Shown piece after piece: positions 9,078 through 19,794 of a stretch of DNA of 64,000 nucleotides (the stretch's first letter is position 1; each line of letters opens with the position of its first letter). This DNA is from a bacterium. GTDB lineage: Bacteria > Myxococcota_A > Bradymonadia > UBA7976 > UBA1532. The notes under the pieces were generated by a model. That model did not search any database. It saw only the letters and a list, made by a program, of their open reading frames with translations, and had not been told where the DNA came from. The DNA is taken from assembly GCA_030427205.1 (NCBI GenBank), contig JAUHXC010000002.1:248001-312000 (forward strand). Reading direction: 5' to 3'. The position numbers and the translations under genes were made by a program.

Positions 9078-10187
9078 ATGAGCCCCAACGCCCGACTCGA
9101 CATCCCGGTCATCGACCTCGACGACCTGACGAGCGACGATCGCGCGCGCCGCGAGGCCGCCGACCGCATCCTGTGCGAGAGCCTGGCCCGCTTCGGGCTG
9201 ATCCACGTGCGCGGGCACGGCATCGATCGGGGTGATCTCGAGGCGCTCTACGCCGACTTCACCGGCTTCACCCAGCGCCCCGAGGCCGAGAAGCGGCAGT
9301 TCGCCGGCTCCGACATCTGGTACCAGCGGGGCTGGACCCCGGCCAATACCGAGAAGGCGGTGGTCGCCGGCGGTCAGCCCGACTTCAAGGAGTGCTTCTT
9401 CGCCGCGCCGCTGCCGGTCGACCCGGTCTGCGCCGTCGAGCACCCGCAGCTCTACGCCGAGAACCGCTGGCCCGACCGCGAGGGCGCCTTCCGCCGGCTG
9501 TATCTGCGCATCGGACGCCAGCTGCACGCCGTGGGCCTCACGCTGTTGCGCGGCGCCGCCCGCGGCCTCGATCTGCCGCAGCATACCTTCATGTCGGGCT
9601 GCGAGGGCGCGGCGCATGTGACCCGGCTCTTGCGCTACCTCGAGGTCTCCGCCGAGCGGCTCGAGCAGGGCGTGCTCTGGGGCGAGGAGCACACAGACTT
9701 CAACCTGCTGACGCTGCTGCCGGGCGGCCAGTTCTACGACCCGCGGGGTCAGAGCTGCCCCAAGCCCGAGGGCGCCGGCGGGCTCTACCTGCGCACCCGC
9801 GGCACCGCCGACAACCCTGTCGGCGTGCGCATCCCCGGCGGCGCGCCCGCCGGCTGCCTCGTCGCCCAGGTGGGCCAGCAGCTGGAGATCCTGACCGGCG
9901 GTCGGCTGCAGGCGACGCCGCACGAGATCACCGCGCCCGAGCAGCCGGGCTACACCCGCTGCTCGATGGCCCACTTCATCCACCTGCACGCCCACCAGCT
10001 CGTCGCCCCCCTGCCCCGCTTCCGGACCCGCGAGGCCATCGGCGCGTACGGGCCCGCGGTGCTCGCCGGCACGTATGGCACCAAGACGCTGGTCGACATC
10101 GGGCTCGCGCCGGCCGAGGCGCTGAATACGCTGGGCTATCGGCACTACGATCGGCTGGCGGATCAGCGGGCCGAAGAGGGGCGCTGA
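9078..10187 (+). CDS. 2-oxoglutarate/Fe(II)-dependent oxygenase, isopenicillin N synthase-like
   Basis: A 369-residue soluble oxygenase. The N-terminus (IPVIDLDDL) is the DIOX_N signature, followed by LARFGLIHVRGHGI. The iron ligands are HTD in GEEHTDFNLL (about residue 206) and the distal His in ATPHEI (about 279); the co-substrate Arg is in the TRCS motif (RxS) shortly after. All expected catalytic residues are present. The substrate cannot be inferred, since relatives include IPNS, ethylene-forming enzyme and gibberellin-type oxidases. No biosynthetic genes flank it: kelch lipoprotein upstream (divergent) and HrpB downstream (convergent, 27 bases apart). Confidence 0.9.
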   Translation: MSPNARLDIPVIDLDDLTSDDRARREAADRILCESLARFGLIHVRGHGIDRGDLEALYADFTGFTQRPEAEKRQFAGSDIWYQRGWTPANTEKAVVAGGQPDFKECFFAAPLPVDPVCAVEHPQLYAENRWPDREGAFRRLYLRIGRQLHAVGLTLLRGAARGLDLPQHTFMSGCEGAAHVTRLLRYLEVSAERLEQGVLWGEEHTDFNLLTLLPGGQFYDPRGQSCPKPEGAGGLYLRTRGTADNPVGVRIPGGAPAGCLVAQVGQQLEILTGGRLQATPHEITAPEQPGYTRCSMAHFIHLHAHQLVAPLPRFRTREAIGAYGPAVLAGTYGTKTLVDIGLAPAEALNTLGYRHYDRLADQRAEEGR

Positions 10188-10214
10188 CGCCCTTGTTCGC
10201 CGCCTGCGCTCACT

Positions 10215-12659
10215 TCAGCGCCGGCTGCGCAGCGGATGCTCGCCGCGTTCGTCGCGCATGACGATGCGCAGCCCCTCGAAGCGCGGCAGCCAGCTCAGCG
10301 GCGGCGGATCGCGCCGGCTGCCGCGGGTCTTCTCCAGGATCACCGTCTTGCGCCCCAGGTCGTAATGCACCGCGAACTCGATGTCGCGCAGCGCGATCTG
10401 CCGCGGATAGAGCTTGTCGAGCTGATCGCGGATCCACGACGGCAGATCGTCGGCCAGCAGATCGTCGGGTGAGAGCAGCGCCAGGTCGTCGCCGCTGGCC
10501 ACGCCCAGGTCGGCGACGCGCGCGGTGACCCACTCCTCGACCGACGGCACGTCTTCCGCGTCGCGCCCCTGATTGCGCTCCAGCTGGGCGTGCAGCGCGC
10601 GCGCCTCGAGCCGATCGCGGGTCTCGGCGAGGGTCTGCTTCCACAGGCGCCCTTCGAGGAAGACCCGCGCCAGCGCCTCGCGGGCCAGCGGGCCCTCGGG
10701 CACCGCTTCGCGGGTCGCGAGCACCTTGCGGGCGTGCACCCGCTCGATCTCCGAGACCAGCCGCGCCGATGTGCCCCGCCCTTTCACCCGTACGCGGGCC
10801 ACCCGCTCGCGGCCGACCGCGGCGTGCACCAGCCACGGGATCGGTACGGGCATCGCGCAGGTGACGATGATGCGGGTATCGCGGGCGCCGACGCCCAGCG
10901 CGCGGGTCTCGAAGACCACGATGGCCTCGATCTGCTCGCTCTTCGACCCCGGCGTCCGGGGCGCCTCCAGCTCGCGGGCGACCGCGCTGCCGCGGCCCAG
11001 CTCGATCTCGGTGCCGCCGCTGCTCCAGGCGATGGCCTTCTTGCGGCGCCGCGCCATGTGCGCGCAGCGCGGATCGGCCGCCAATGCCGTCAGCGCCAGC
11101 CTTCGGCGATCGACGGGCGCGTCGTCGGGTCGGCGCGCCGGCAGCCCGAATGCCCGCCGCAGGCGCTGCCGGATCCGCCGGGCCTCTTGCAGCGTGAACG
11201 GGATCAGCCCGTGCCGATCGGGCGCGCCGATGCGCACCGCGCGGATGAAGGCCACCGCGTCGCAGCCGCCCTCCCGCAGATCGTCCCGGGGGTCGTCGGT
11301 CTGGAAGCCATGGCGGAAGAGCGGCCGCCCCACCGCCAGCGCCGCGACCAGATCGATGGCGTCTTCCAGGGCGCCGGTCTGCTGCGCTTCGACCAGCAGC
11401 CGCCCGTGCGGCGGATCGAGCGGCAGCCCGAAGAGCGACCGCCCCCGGGTGGTCAAGCCGCTGTCGTCGTCGATCGCGCCCAGCGACCGCAGCTCGGCGG
11501 TGGCGGTCTCGACGGCGTGGTCGTGCGGCGGATCGAGGAAAGGCAGCCCCGTGACCCGCGCGCCGCAGGCGGCGGCGGACAAGACGAGCGGCACGAGCGA
11601 CTCGCGGTGGATCTCGGGCGGCGTCGAGGGGCGCAGGCGGGCTTCGGGGCTCCACAGGCGGTAGCAGACGCCCGCCGCCGTACGCCCCGCGCGCCCAGCC
11701 CGCTGCGCGGCGCTGTCGGCCGCGATGGGCAGCAACGTCAAGAAGCCGCGCCCGCCGTGATAGCGGGTGCGGCGCACGAGCCCCGAGTCGATGACCACCC
11801 CGATGCCGGGCAGGGTCAGCGAGGTCTCGGCGACGTTGGTGGCGAGGATCACCTTGCGCCGACGCGACCCGGCGAACGCCCGGCTCTGCTCGTCGAGCGT
11901 CAACCCGCCGTGCAGCGGCACGATGTCGAGGCCGCCGCGCCCGCGCAAAGCCGAGGCCGCGGCGCTGATCTCGGCTTTGCCCGGCAGGAAGACCAGGATG
12001 TCGCCCGGATCGTGCTCGGCGGCCTCGACGGCCGCGACGATCCGCCGCTCGAGGCCCTGCTCGTCGGGCAGCAGCGTACCGGCGCGGCCACTGCCCGGCA
12101 GGTAGCGCTCTTCGACGGGGAACATGCGCCCTTCACCGGCGAGGTGCACCCCCGACAGGTGCTCGGCGATGCGATCGCCGTCGAGCGTCGCCGACATCAC
12201 AACCAGCGCCCGCTCGCCGCCCGCCCGCTGCGACGCCAGGAGCGCGAGCAGCAGATCGACGTCGAGGCTGCGCTCGTGGAACTCGTCGATGACGACGGTG
12301 GAGAAGGCGGCCAGCCCCGGATCATCCGCCAGCATGCGCAGGACGACGCCGGGGGTCGCGAACATGATCTCGGTCCGCGCGCCGGCTCGATCGTCGTCGC
12401 GCACCCGGTAGCCGACGCCGGCGCCCAGGCGTGCCCCTTCCAACTCGGCGACGCGCACCGCGAGGCTGCGACAGGCGACGCGGCGGGGCTCGACGACGAG
12501 CACCCGGCCGGCGCGGCGACACCAGCGGGGCAGCTGGGTCGACTTGCCCGAGCCGGTCGGGGCCGAGACGACCACCGGCTGCGCGGCGCGTTCGCGGTCG
12601 AATGCGTCGCGCAGGGCGTCGATGGGCAGGCGGATGTCGGTCGGGTTACGGGCGCTCAC
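10215..12659 (-). CDS. hrpB: ATP-dependent RNA helicase HrpB
   Basis: DEAH-family helicase of 814 residues, close to the usual HrpB length. Walker A is SAPTGSGKSTQLP, Walker B is VVIDEFHERSLD, motif III is VVMSATLDG and motif VI is QRAGRAGR. The helicase core is followed by the ratchet/HA2 region and the HrpB-specific C-terminal domain ending near LPRFEGLRIVMRDERGEHPL. HrpB acts on RNA in the cytosol; its exact substrate is poorly defined even in E. coli. It stands alone on this strand, convergent with the oxygenase gene, and a small membrane-protein gene starts about 290 bases upstream. Confidence 0.95.
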   Translation of the reverse strand: MSARNPTDIRLPIDALRDAFDRERAAQPVVVSAPTGSGKSTQLPRWCRRAGRVLVVEPRRVACRSLAVRVAELEGARLGAGVGYRVRDDDRAGARTEIMFATPGVVLRMLADDPGLAAFSTVVIDEFHERSLDVDLLLALLASQRAGGERALVVMSATLDGDRIAEHLSGVHLAGEGRMFPVEERYLPGSGRAGTLLPDEQGLERRIVAAVEAAEHDPGDILVFLPGKAEISAAASALRGRGGLDIVPLHGGLTLDEQSRAFAGSRRRKVILATNVAETSLTLPGIGVVIDSGLVRRTRYHGGRGFLTLLPIAADSAAQRAGRAGRTAAGVCYRLWSPEARLRPSTPPEIHRESLVPLVLSAAACGARVTGLPFLDPPHDHAVETATAELRSLGAIDDDSGLTTRGRSLFGLPLDPPHGRLLVEAQQTGALEDAIDLVAALAVGRPLFRHGFQTDDPRDDLREGGCDAVAFIRAVRIGAPDRHGLIPFTLQEARRIRQRLRRAFGLPARRPDDAPVDRRRLALTALAADPRCAHMARRRKKAIAWSSGGTEIELGRGSAVARELEAPRTPGSKSEQIEAIVVFETRALGVGARDTRIIVTCAMPVPIPWLVHAAVGRERVARVRVKGRGTSARLVSEIERVHARKVLATREAVPEGPLAREALARVFLEGRLWKQTLAETRDRLEARALHAQLERNQGRDAEDVPSVEEWVTARVADLGVASGDDLALLSPDDLLADDLPSWIRDQLDKLYPRQIALRDIEFAVHYDLGRKTVILEKTRGSRRDPPPLSWLPRFEGLRIVMRDERGEHPLRSRR

Positions 12660-12718
12660 GGCGCCGAGGGTGGCTCAGCGGGCGCGATGCCGCAAGGGGC
12701 GCCCGCGATGGGCCTCGC

Positions 12719-12946
12719 TCAGGGACCGCCGACGGCCTTGACGAGGACGGCCGGCAGGCCGCTCCACTGCAGCAACGCGATCAGCGCGAACGGGATGACG
12801 AGGATGTAGATCAGCGGCTTGAGCGCGCTCTGCTCGTCGGCAGGCGGCGCGTCGACGGCGTTCGGGTCGACGGCGAGGGCGGTATCGGTCTGCTCGGTCT
12901 GGACGCGGGTCTGCTCGCGGCTCTCTACGCGGCTCTGTGTGGGCAT
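12719..12946 (-). CDS. Small single-pass membrane protein of unknown function
   Basis: A 75-residue protein. The first half is hydrophilic and rich in Gln, Thr, Glu and Asp, and the second half is a single predicted membrane helix (LKPLIYILVIPFALIALLQW) with a short glycine-containing tail. A good ribosome-binding site (AGGAG, seven bases from the ATG) supports translation. No family was recognised. It sits between hrpB and another small membrane protein on the same strand. Confidence 0.6.
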   Translation of the reverse strand: MPTQSRVESREQTRVQTEQTDTALAVDPNAVDAPPADEQSALKPLIYILVIPFALIALLQWSGLPAVLVKAVGGP

Positions 12947-13084
12947 GGTTCGGCTCCTGCGCGCGGCGCGCGCGATGACCCGGGGCGCGCGGACGTCTCT
13001 GCGTCCGGTCGTGCGCGTATACCCGGGCGGGCCGCGGGGTGCGGCCGGGTTCGATCTCGAATGAAAACGGGGCGAACGGGCGCG

Positions 13085-13438
13085 CTAGGGCGCGCTGCGG
13101 TGGGCCTGTCCGGAGCGGAGGACGGTATAGATCGGCCCGTCGGCGCGGGCGGCGGTCGCCGCGTCGAGGGTGGCCGGGTTCGACGCCTCGGCTCGGGTAG
13201 ACCGGCGGCGCGTGATGGGCGGGTGCTCGCGCTCGTCGTCCTCGGCCTCGGCTTCGGCGCCGATCGCGCCGAGCGTCGTCGGAGAGGCGGTCAGCGCCAC
13301 GGTCGGCGTCGAGACCTGCACCGCGTGAACCGTCGCTTCGGACAGCGCGCGGTCGATCGGCACCAGCCACAGCGCGACGACCGTGAGCGGCAGCAGCGCG
13401 AGCAGCGATCGCAGGAGGGTCTTCACGGCGCAGAGCAT
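13085..13438 (-). CDS. Small exported or membrane-anchored protein of unknown function
   Basis: About 117 residues. An N-terminal hydrophobic segment (LLRSLLALLPLTVVALWLVP) is either a signal anchor or an uncleaved signal peptide. The rest is acidic or polar and low in complexity, with a cluster of Arg (ITRRRSTRAEA). No domain was recognised. The start is uncertain: the ATG at 13438, a GTG twelve bases downstream and an earlier in-frame ATG at 13462 are all possible, and none has a strong ribosome-binding site. The adjacent upstream gene is the frameshifted transthyretin-like gene, 50 bases away. Confidence 0.45.
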   Translation of the reverse strand: MLCAVKTLLRSLLALLPLTVVALWLVPIDRALSEATVHAVQVSTPTVALTASPTTLGAIGAEAEAEDDEREHPPITRRRSTRAEASNPATLDAATAARADGPIYTVLRSGQAHRSAP

Positions 13439-13487
13439 AGGCACCGACGGCGTCCGATGCAACGCCGCGACTCGCCTCTACGGCCGG

Positions 13488-14428
13488 CTACAGGTGCTCC
13501 TCGAGGAAGCCGAGCAGCTTGCTCAGCTCTTCTTTCGCGGCGTGCTCGATGGGCTCGAACTCGGTGCCATCGAAGTAGCGCACCGGGCTGGGGTTGCCGT
13601 CCGGGCTGCCATGATCGGCGTCGATGGAGCGGCGCCATTTGTCGGCGTGGGCCTTCCACTCGGTCTGGTCGACGCGCTCCGGCGCGGTGAACCACACGTT
13701 CCACGAGAGGATGTTGTCCTTCGCGAGCATGTTGCCGACGCCGATGTTGAAGATGTCGAGGATCACCTGGTTGAAGCGATCGATCTTCTCCGAGCCGGAC
13801 GGCTTGATGCCGCCGATCTGGACCGCGAGGTAGCCATGGGTCCACGACAGGTCGTCGTGGCGGGCGAAGTCCGGGACCGGGAAGGCCGGGTTCAGCCCCG
13901 AGAAGAAGGGAAACCAGGGGTTGGTCGCGTCGCCGGGGGTATGGGTCGCGACGCGGATCGCGTCGGCCTTGGTGAACGGGAGATGGACGACAGATCGGGC
14001 TCGGGGTAGGCGAAGGCGGCCTTCGACTGGGCGAAAGTGCCCTGCCAGCCCGGCGCCGGCGTCCTGTTGATCAGCGTGCGCAGCCGATCGTCGCTCAGGT
14101 CGACCTCGAGCGCGATCGCCGCGGTGTCGCCGTCGGCGTTCCGGATGACGTCGTCCTCGGTATCGAGCAGCTCGGTGCCCCCGTCGAGCACGGTGAAGTA
14201 GAGGTCGGGCTTGCGATCGAAGAGGCCGTCGCGGAAGGCCTTGGCGTCGAAGGTGATCTCGAAGGCGCCGGTCTTGTCGGTGGCGCCGATGCCGAGGTAG
14301 TCGGAGCCCAGCAGATCCTTGTCGAAGGCGGTCACGTCCAGGCCGGCGACGCCGAGGCCGGTGGCCGAGTTCGTGACGATCCCGCGGACCGTCCATTTGG
14401 AGCCGGAAACAGTGATTGCGCGCGTCAA
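13488..14428 (-). pseudogene. Transthyretin-like (carboxypeptidase-regulatory) domain protein, split by a frameshift
   Basis: Two overlapping frames together encode one protein of about 313 residues. The N-terminal half (SKWTVRGIVTNSATGLGV, AGLDVTAFDKDLLGSDYLG, TDKTGAFEITFD) reads as a carboxypeptidase-regulatory/transthyretin-like beta-sandwich and runs in one frame to about PEPDLSS. At about 13,985-13,995 the coding sense passes to another frame (VVHLPFTKADAIRVATH), which continues to LGFLEEHL. The combined length is not a multiple of three, so one indel explains it. The best start is TTG at 14428, preceded by GAGGGGGA. The break could be a genuine pseudogene, a sequencing error or, less likely, programmed frameshifting. 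The C-terminal half matches no family I recognise. Confidence 0.65.
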
Positions 14429-14540
14429 GGCGTCCCCCTCGAGTGGTGTGCGGGCCCACGGTGCACGTGGCGAGCGGACGGTAGCACGGACGGCGCCGCG
14501 CCCGGAGGCACACCCCGCGGCCGGCTCGACTTTCTGAGCA

Positions 14541-15545
14541 GTGGCCGGCGTTCTACGCCCGGCGGGGTGGTCGGCAGGGCCCCCCGCGGGCGTTCTACGC
14601 CTTGGAGGGTTGTCGGCAGGGCCCGGCGGTTGCCGGCTTCGTGCCGCCGGTTGGCCGGTCGGGCGCCGCGGACACGCGCTCCAGCGCGCCGGATGGCCGG
14701 CCGGGTCAGGCGGCCAGGTTCTTCGGGGCACGGGGGTGGTCGGCAGGGCCCCGGCCCCGTCTTCTCCAGCGCGCCAGGTGGTCCGGAGGGCCCTGGGGCC
14801 GCGTTCTACGTCGCCGGTGGGTGGCCGGGAGGGCTCGGCGCGGGCGCTCTCCAGCGCGCCGGATGGTCACGCGGGCCCGAGGCCGGCGCTCTACACGACG
14901 AGGCGGTGCTCGGCCGGGCCTCGCTGGTCGATGCGGACGCCGTCGCAGGTGGTCCGGCGGGCCCGCGCGTCGCGTGCGTCGTCCGATCGGGGTGGTCGCG
15001 AGGGCCTGCGCGGCGCGTTCTTCGCTCGCCCGGACGGCCGACCAGGCCGCGCGTCGGCGAGCCACGGGACGCCGTCGTGACCGAAGCCGGTTTCGAAGGC
15101 GCCAGTATCGGTGGTCGGGGCCCTCGGCCGGGCCCGTTCGCTGCGCAGCTCGACCGACCGCGGTGGCCGAGGCCGGTTTCGAATGCGTCGCGATCGGCGG
15201 TCGGGGCCCTCGCGGGCACCCGGTCCGGGCGTAGCGTGGTCGGTCGAGGTGCCCGCGGTCGGTTTCGAAGGCGTCGCCATCGGTGGTCGGGGCCCTCGCG
15301 GGCACCTCGTCCGGGCGCAGCGTGGTGGATCGAGGTGGCCGAGGCCGGTTTCGAAGGCGTCGCCATCGGTGGTCGGGGCCCTCGCGGGCACCTCGTCCGG
15401 GCGCAGCGTGGTGGATCGAGGTGGCCGAGGCCGGTTTAGAAGGCGTCGCCATCGGTGGTCGGGGCCCTCGCGGGCACCTCGTCCGGGCGCAGGTCGGCGC
15501 TCGGGGTGCACGCGGCCGGTTTCGATGGCGGGCATTTCGACGGTC
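14541..15545. repeat. Degenerate tandem-repeat array, 42-43 bp unit with an 86 bp higher-order unit
   Basis: About 1 kb without a credible gene. Units starting with GGTGGTCGG-like sequence recur at 14566, 14608, 14649, 14691, 14735, 14777, 14820, 14861, 14903, 14949, 14991 and 15032, about every 42 bases. From 15110 a doubled unit of exactly 86 bases repeats at 15110, 15196, 15282, 15368 and 15454. The copies at 15282 and 15368 differ at one base only, while copies to the left diverge progressively, so amplification looks most recent at the right end. Since 86 is not a multiple of three, successive copies change reading frame, which argues against coding even though both strands stay open. 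It lies between the J-domain gene and the frameshifted gene. Positions 14429-14540 show nothing recognisable. Confidence 0.85.
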
Positions 15546-15564
15546 GAGGGCTGCGCGGCGGGCG

Positions 15565-16815
15565 TCAGGTCGGCAGCGCCCCGACCCGCGCCGCGGCCGC
15601 CTCGGCCCGGGCGAGCGCGTCGGCGATGGCCGCCTCGGCGGCTTCGATCACCGCCCGCCCCGCCCGATCGGCCAGCCCTTCGGCCTCGGCGGCGGCGGCG
15701 GTCGCGATGTCGGCGTCGCGGCGGGCCTGCTTCGCCGCTTCGGTCGCCCGATTGGCCAGCCCGCGGATCTCGGCCATGCGCTCGGGCACGAGATCGAGGG
15801 CGTCGACGACCCGCCGCTGGTCGCGGCTCAACTGCTCGGCCGCCATGCGGTGCTTGCGGGCCTCGGAGACGGCGCGCTCGGCGACGAAGCGACGCTCCTC
15901 GTCGGGGGCCGACTCGAGATCGGCGGCGCAGAGCCCCGCGGCGAAGGCGGCGGCGGCGTGAGCGCGGGCGATGGCCTTGTCGGCGTCGCCCACCGCAGCC
16001 TTCAGCCCCTTGACCGCCTGCCGCGCCCGATTGAGCGCCTCCCGGCCGCGTTTGGCGGCGGTGCTGGCGACCCGGGCCTCGCGATCGGCGCCGCGGGTGC
16101 TCGCCGCCGCGTCGTCGCGCCCCGCGTGGGCCGTGCGCCATGCCCCGCGCACGCGACGGGCGGCCGCGTGCGGATCGGGCCGGCTCTGACGGGCGGTGGC
16201 GGCGTGGCGTCGGGTCGCCGCCACCGCCTTCGATCGGTCGGCTCCCCTGCCCGCCTCGGCGCGCTCGGCGGCGGCCTCGGCGGCGTCGGCCGCCTGGCGG
16301 GCCTCGGCGACGATCGCCTCGGCGGTGGCGGTCATCGCGGCGTTCACCCCATCGCGATGGGCCACGGCGGCGTGGCGGATGCCGCCGTTGCGCTCGGCGC
16401 AGTCGCCCGCGGTCTCGGCGGCTTCGATGGCCGACTTGCGCGCGGCGCGGATCGACGCTGCGTGGCGCTTCCAACGGGCGCAGAGCGTATCGGCATACTC
16501 CACCGCGACCTTCGCCCGGCGCAGCGCGTCGCGGGCGTCCACCGGCACATCGGGCTGCACCTTGCGCCGACGGACGCGGGTCCTGCGTGGCGCCGACCGG
16601 CTCGGCGGCAGGTCGCCGGCGCGCGCCTGCTTGATCGCGGCGTAGGCCGCGTTGATGCGCTTGGCCTCGGCCTCGGCCCGCTCGACCGCCGCGGCGCCAT
16701 CCCGCTCGGCCCGATCGGGATGATGGGCTTGCAGTCGGGCGCGCCAGGCGGCCTTCACCTGCTCGTCGGAGGCCTCGGCGCGGATCCCGAGGACGCGGTA
16801 GGGGTCGTCGTGCAT
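15565..16815 (-). CDS. J-domain protein with long Ala-rich coiled coil
   Basis: A 416-residue protein. Residues 1-65 form a DnaJ domain (DPYRVLGIRAEASDEQVKAA, then the HPD motif in QAHHPDRAE, then INAAYAAIK), so it should stimulate an Hsp70 ATPase. An Arg/Pro-rich linker follows, then about 320 residues of highly Ala/Arg/Glu-rich sequence predicted as long helices or coiled coil. No zinc-finger or client-binding domain of classical DnaJ is present, so it is a type C (class III) J-protein with an unknown partner. It ends at the edge of the tandem-repeat array and is followed upstream by the antiporter gene on the same strand after about 50 bases. Confidence 0.82.
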   Translation of the reverse strand: MHDDPYRVLGIRAEASDEQVKAAWRARLQAHHPDRAERDGAAAVERAEAEAKRINAAYAAIKQARAGDLPPSRSAPRRTRVRRRKVQPDVPVDARDALRRAKVAVEYADTLCARWKRHAASIRAARKSAIEAAETAGDCAERNGGIRHAAVAHRDGVNAAMTATAEAIVAEARQAADAAEAAAERAEAGRGADRSKAVAATRRHAATARQSRPDPHAAARRVRGAWRTAHAGRDDAAASTRGADREARVASTAAKRGREALNRARQAVKGLKAAVGDADKAIARAHAAAAFAAGLCAADLESAPDEERRFVAERAVSEARKHRMAAEQLSRDQRRVVDALDLVPERMAEIRGLANRATEAAKQARRDADIATAAAAEAEGLADRAGRAVIEAAEAAIADALARAEAAAARVGALPT

Positions 16816-16864
16816 GGACCGTGTGGATGTCTGACGGCGGGCGGCGGTTGCCGGGCGGGTCGCT

Positions 16865-18325
16865 TCAGGTCTGCATCAAGAACGACGGCAAGGGCGCGCT
16901 GACGTCCGTGCTGAGCACGAAGACGTGGTCGCCGGCCTCGAAGACGACCCCGCCCCGGGGGGCGACGAGGCGGTCGCCGCGGTGGATGGCGGCGATGACC
17001 AGCGCCGGCGGCAGTTCGATGCCGTCGAGCCGTCGGCCCACCAGCGGATGCTCGGCGGTGAGGAAGACGTCGAAGGCGCCGCTGCCCGGCGGCGCCGCGC
17101 CGGAGAACTCGACGCTGATCGGCGGGCGCGGCGGGCTCGGTTCGAGCAGCCCCAGCCAGCGGGCCATGGGGATGATGGTCAGCCCCTGGATGGTCGTGCC
17201 GACGATGACGACCACGAAGACGACCCCGAAGATCGCCTCGGCCCCGGGCACGCCGAGCTGCAGCGGCACCATCGCCAGGATGATCGGCACCGCGCCCTTG
17301 AGGCCGGCCCAGGCCACCAGCGCCTGCTCGGCGGCGCCGAACCCGTGTTTGCGGCGTACGCGGCCGAGCGGCTCGAGCACGACGTAGACCGAGGCCGGGC
17401 GGGCGAAGAAGACGAGCGCCGTGGTGACGCCGAGGGCCAGCGGCAGATACTCGACCACCTTCGACGGGGTGACCACCAGCCCGAGCAGCATGAACATCAC
17501 GATCTGCGCCAGCCAGGCGAAGCCGTCCATGAACTGTCGGATGTCGGTCTGGTGGCTGATCGGTCGGTGCCCCAGCGCCATGCCGGCGAGGTAGATCGCG
17601 AGGAAGCCGTTGCCGCCGAGCAGGTTGGCGCCGGCGTAGATCGTCAGCCCGCCGGCCAGCGCCAGGATGGGATAGAGCCCGGCGGTCTCGACGCGGATGC
17701 GGTCGACGAGCCGCGCCAGCAGCCGCCCGGCGAGGATGCCGATCAAGGCGCCGAGGCCCAGCTGCACGACCACGCCGCCGATCAGCGCGGGCACGCTCAC
17801 CGCGCCGCCGGCCGCGGCGGTGGCCAGGGCCAGAGTCAGGTAGATGCTGACCGGATCGTTGGTGCCCGACTCGGTCTCGAGCACCCCGCGCAGGCGTTCG
17901 GGCAGGCCCTGCCCGGCGAGTACGCTGAAGACGGCGGCGGCGTCGGTCGGGGCGAGGATGGCGCCGATGAGCAGCGAGGTCTGCAGGTCGAGCGGGCTGA
18001 TGGCGACGACCACCAGCGCGACGAGCAGCATCTTGACCAGCACCCCGGCGGTGGCCAGCAGCCCGCCCGGCAGAAGCGAGCGCCGGAAGAGGTCGACCCG
18101 GGTGTCCAGACCGCCGGAGAACAGGATGATCGCCAGCGCGAGCAGGCCGATGTTGTAGCTGAGGTCGTAATTGGCGAAGTCGACCCCGCCCGGTCCGTCG
18201 ACGCCGGCGAGCATGCCGATCGCGACGAAGATGACCAGCGCCGGCACGCCGAAGCGGCGGGCGAAGCGGGTGCTGAGGACGGCGGTGATGGCCAGCAGGC
18301 CGCCGATGAGGATGGGCAGGTCCAC
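16865..18325 (-). CDS. Potassium/proton (CPA1-type) antiporter with C-terminal TrkA-C-like domain
   Basis: A 486-residue inner-membrane protein with about 12 hydrophobic segments. Family features are FSGGLDTRVDLFRRS, the TDAAAVFSVL stretch in GAILAPTDAAAVF, and ETESGTNDPVSIYLT, all characteristic of NhaP2/CvrA-type K+/H+ antiporters. The C-terminal cytosolic part (DVFLTAEHPLVGRRL, then FEAGDHVFVLST) resembles a TrkA-C/RCK regulatory domain. It is predicted to exchange K+ or Na+ for protons; substrate choice cannot be read from sequence. It lies about 80 bases downstream of the NtrC-type activator gene on the same strand and may be transcribed from it. Confidence 0.9.
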   Translation of the reverse strand: MDLPILIGGLLAITAVLSTRFARRFGVPALVIFVAIGMLAGVDGPGGVDFANYDLSYNIGLLALAIILFSGGLDTRVDLFRRSLLPGGLLATAGVLVKMLLVALVVVAISPLDLQTSLLIGAILAPTDAAAVFSVLAGQGLPERLRGVLETESGTNDPVSIYLTLALATAAAGGAVSVPALIGGVVVQLGLGALIGILAGRLLARLVDRIRVETAGLYPILALAGGLTIYAGANLLGGNGFLAIYLAGMALGHRPISHQTDIRQFMDGFAWLAQIVMFMLLGLVVTPSKVVEYLPLALGVTTALVFFARPASVYVVLEPLGRVRRKHGFGAAEQALVAWAGLKGAVPIILAMVPLQLGVPGAEAIFGVVFVVVIVGTTIQGLTIIPMARWLGLLEPSPPRPPISVEFSGAAPPGSGAFDVFLTAEHPLVGRRLDGIELPPALVIAAIHRGDRLVAPRGGVVFEAGDHVFVLSTDVSAPLPSFLMQT

Positions 18326-18402
18326 GAGCGAGATGACGCGTCAGGGGCCGCCGGGGATTCGCGCCGACGCCGGCAGATCTGCGCGGCCGACGGGGGCTGG
18401 CG

Positions 18403-19790
<1,388 letters not shown>

Positions 19791-19794
<4 letters not shown>

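Noticed and set aside
14567-15439. Open frames on both strands across the tandem array
   Set aside because: The 86-base period shifts frame at each copy, so no frame keeps a repeated peptide, and none has a ribosome-binding site or recognisable motif.
14541-15545. Possible CRISPR array
   Set aside because: Units are contiguous, without unique spacers between short conserved repeats, unit similarity decays along the array, and no cas gene is nearby.
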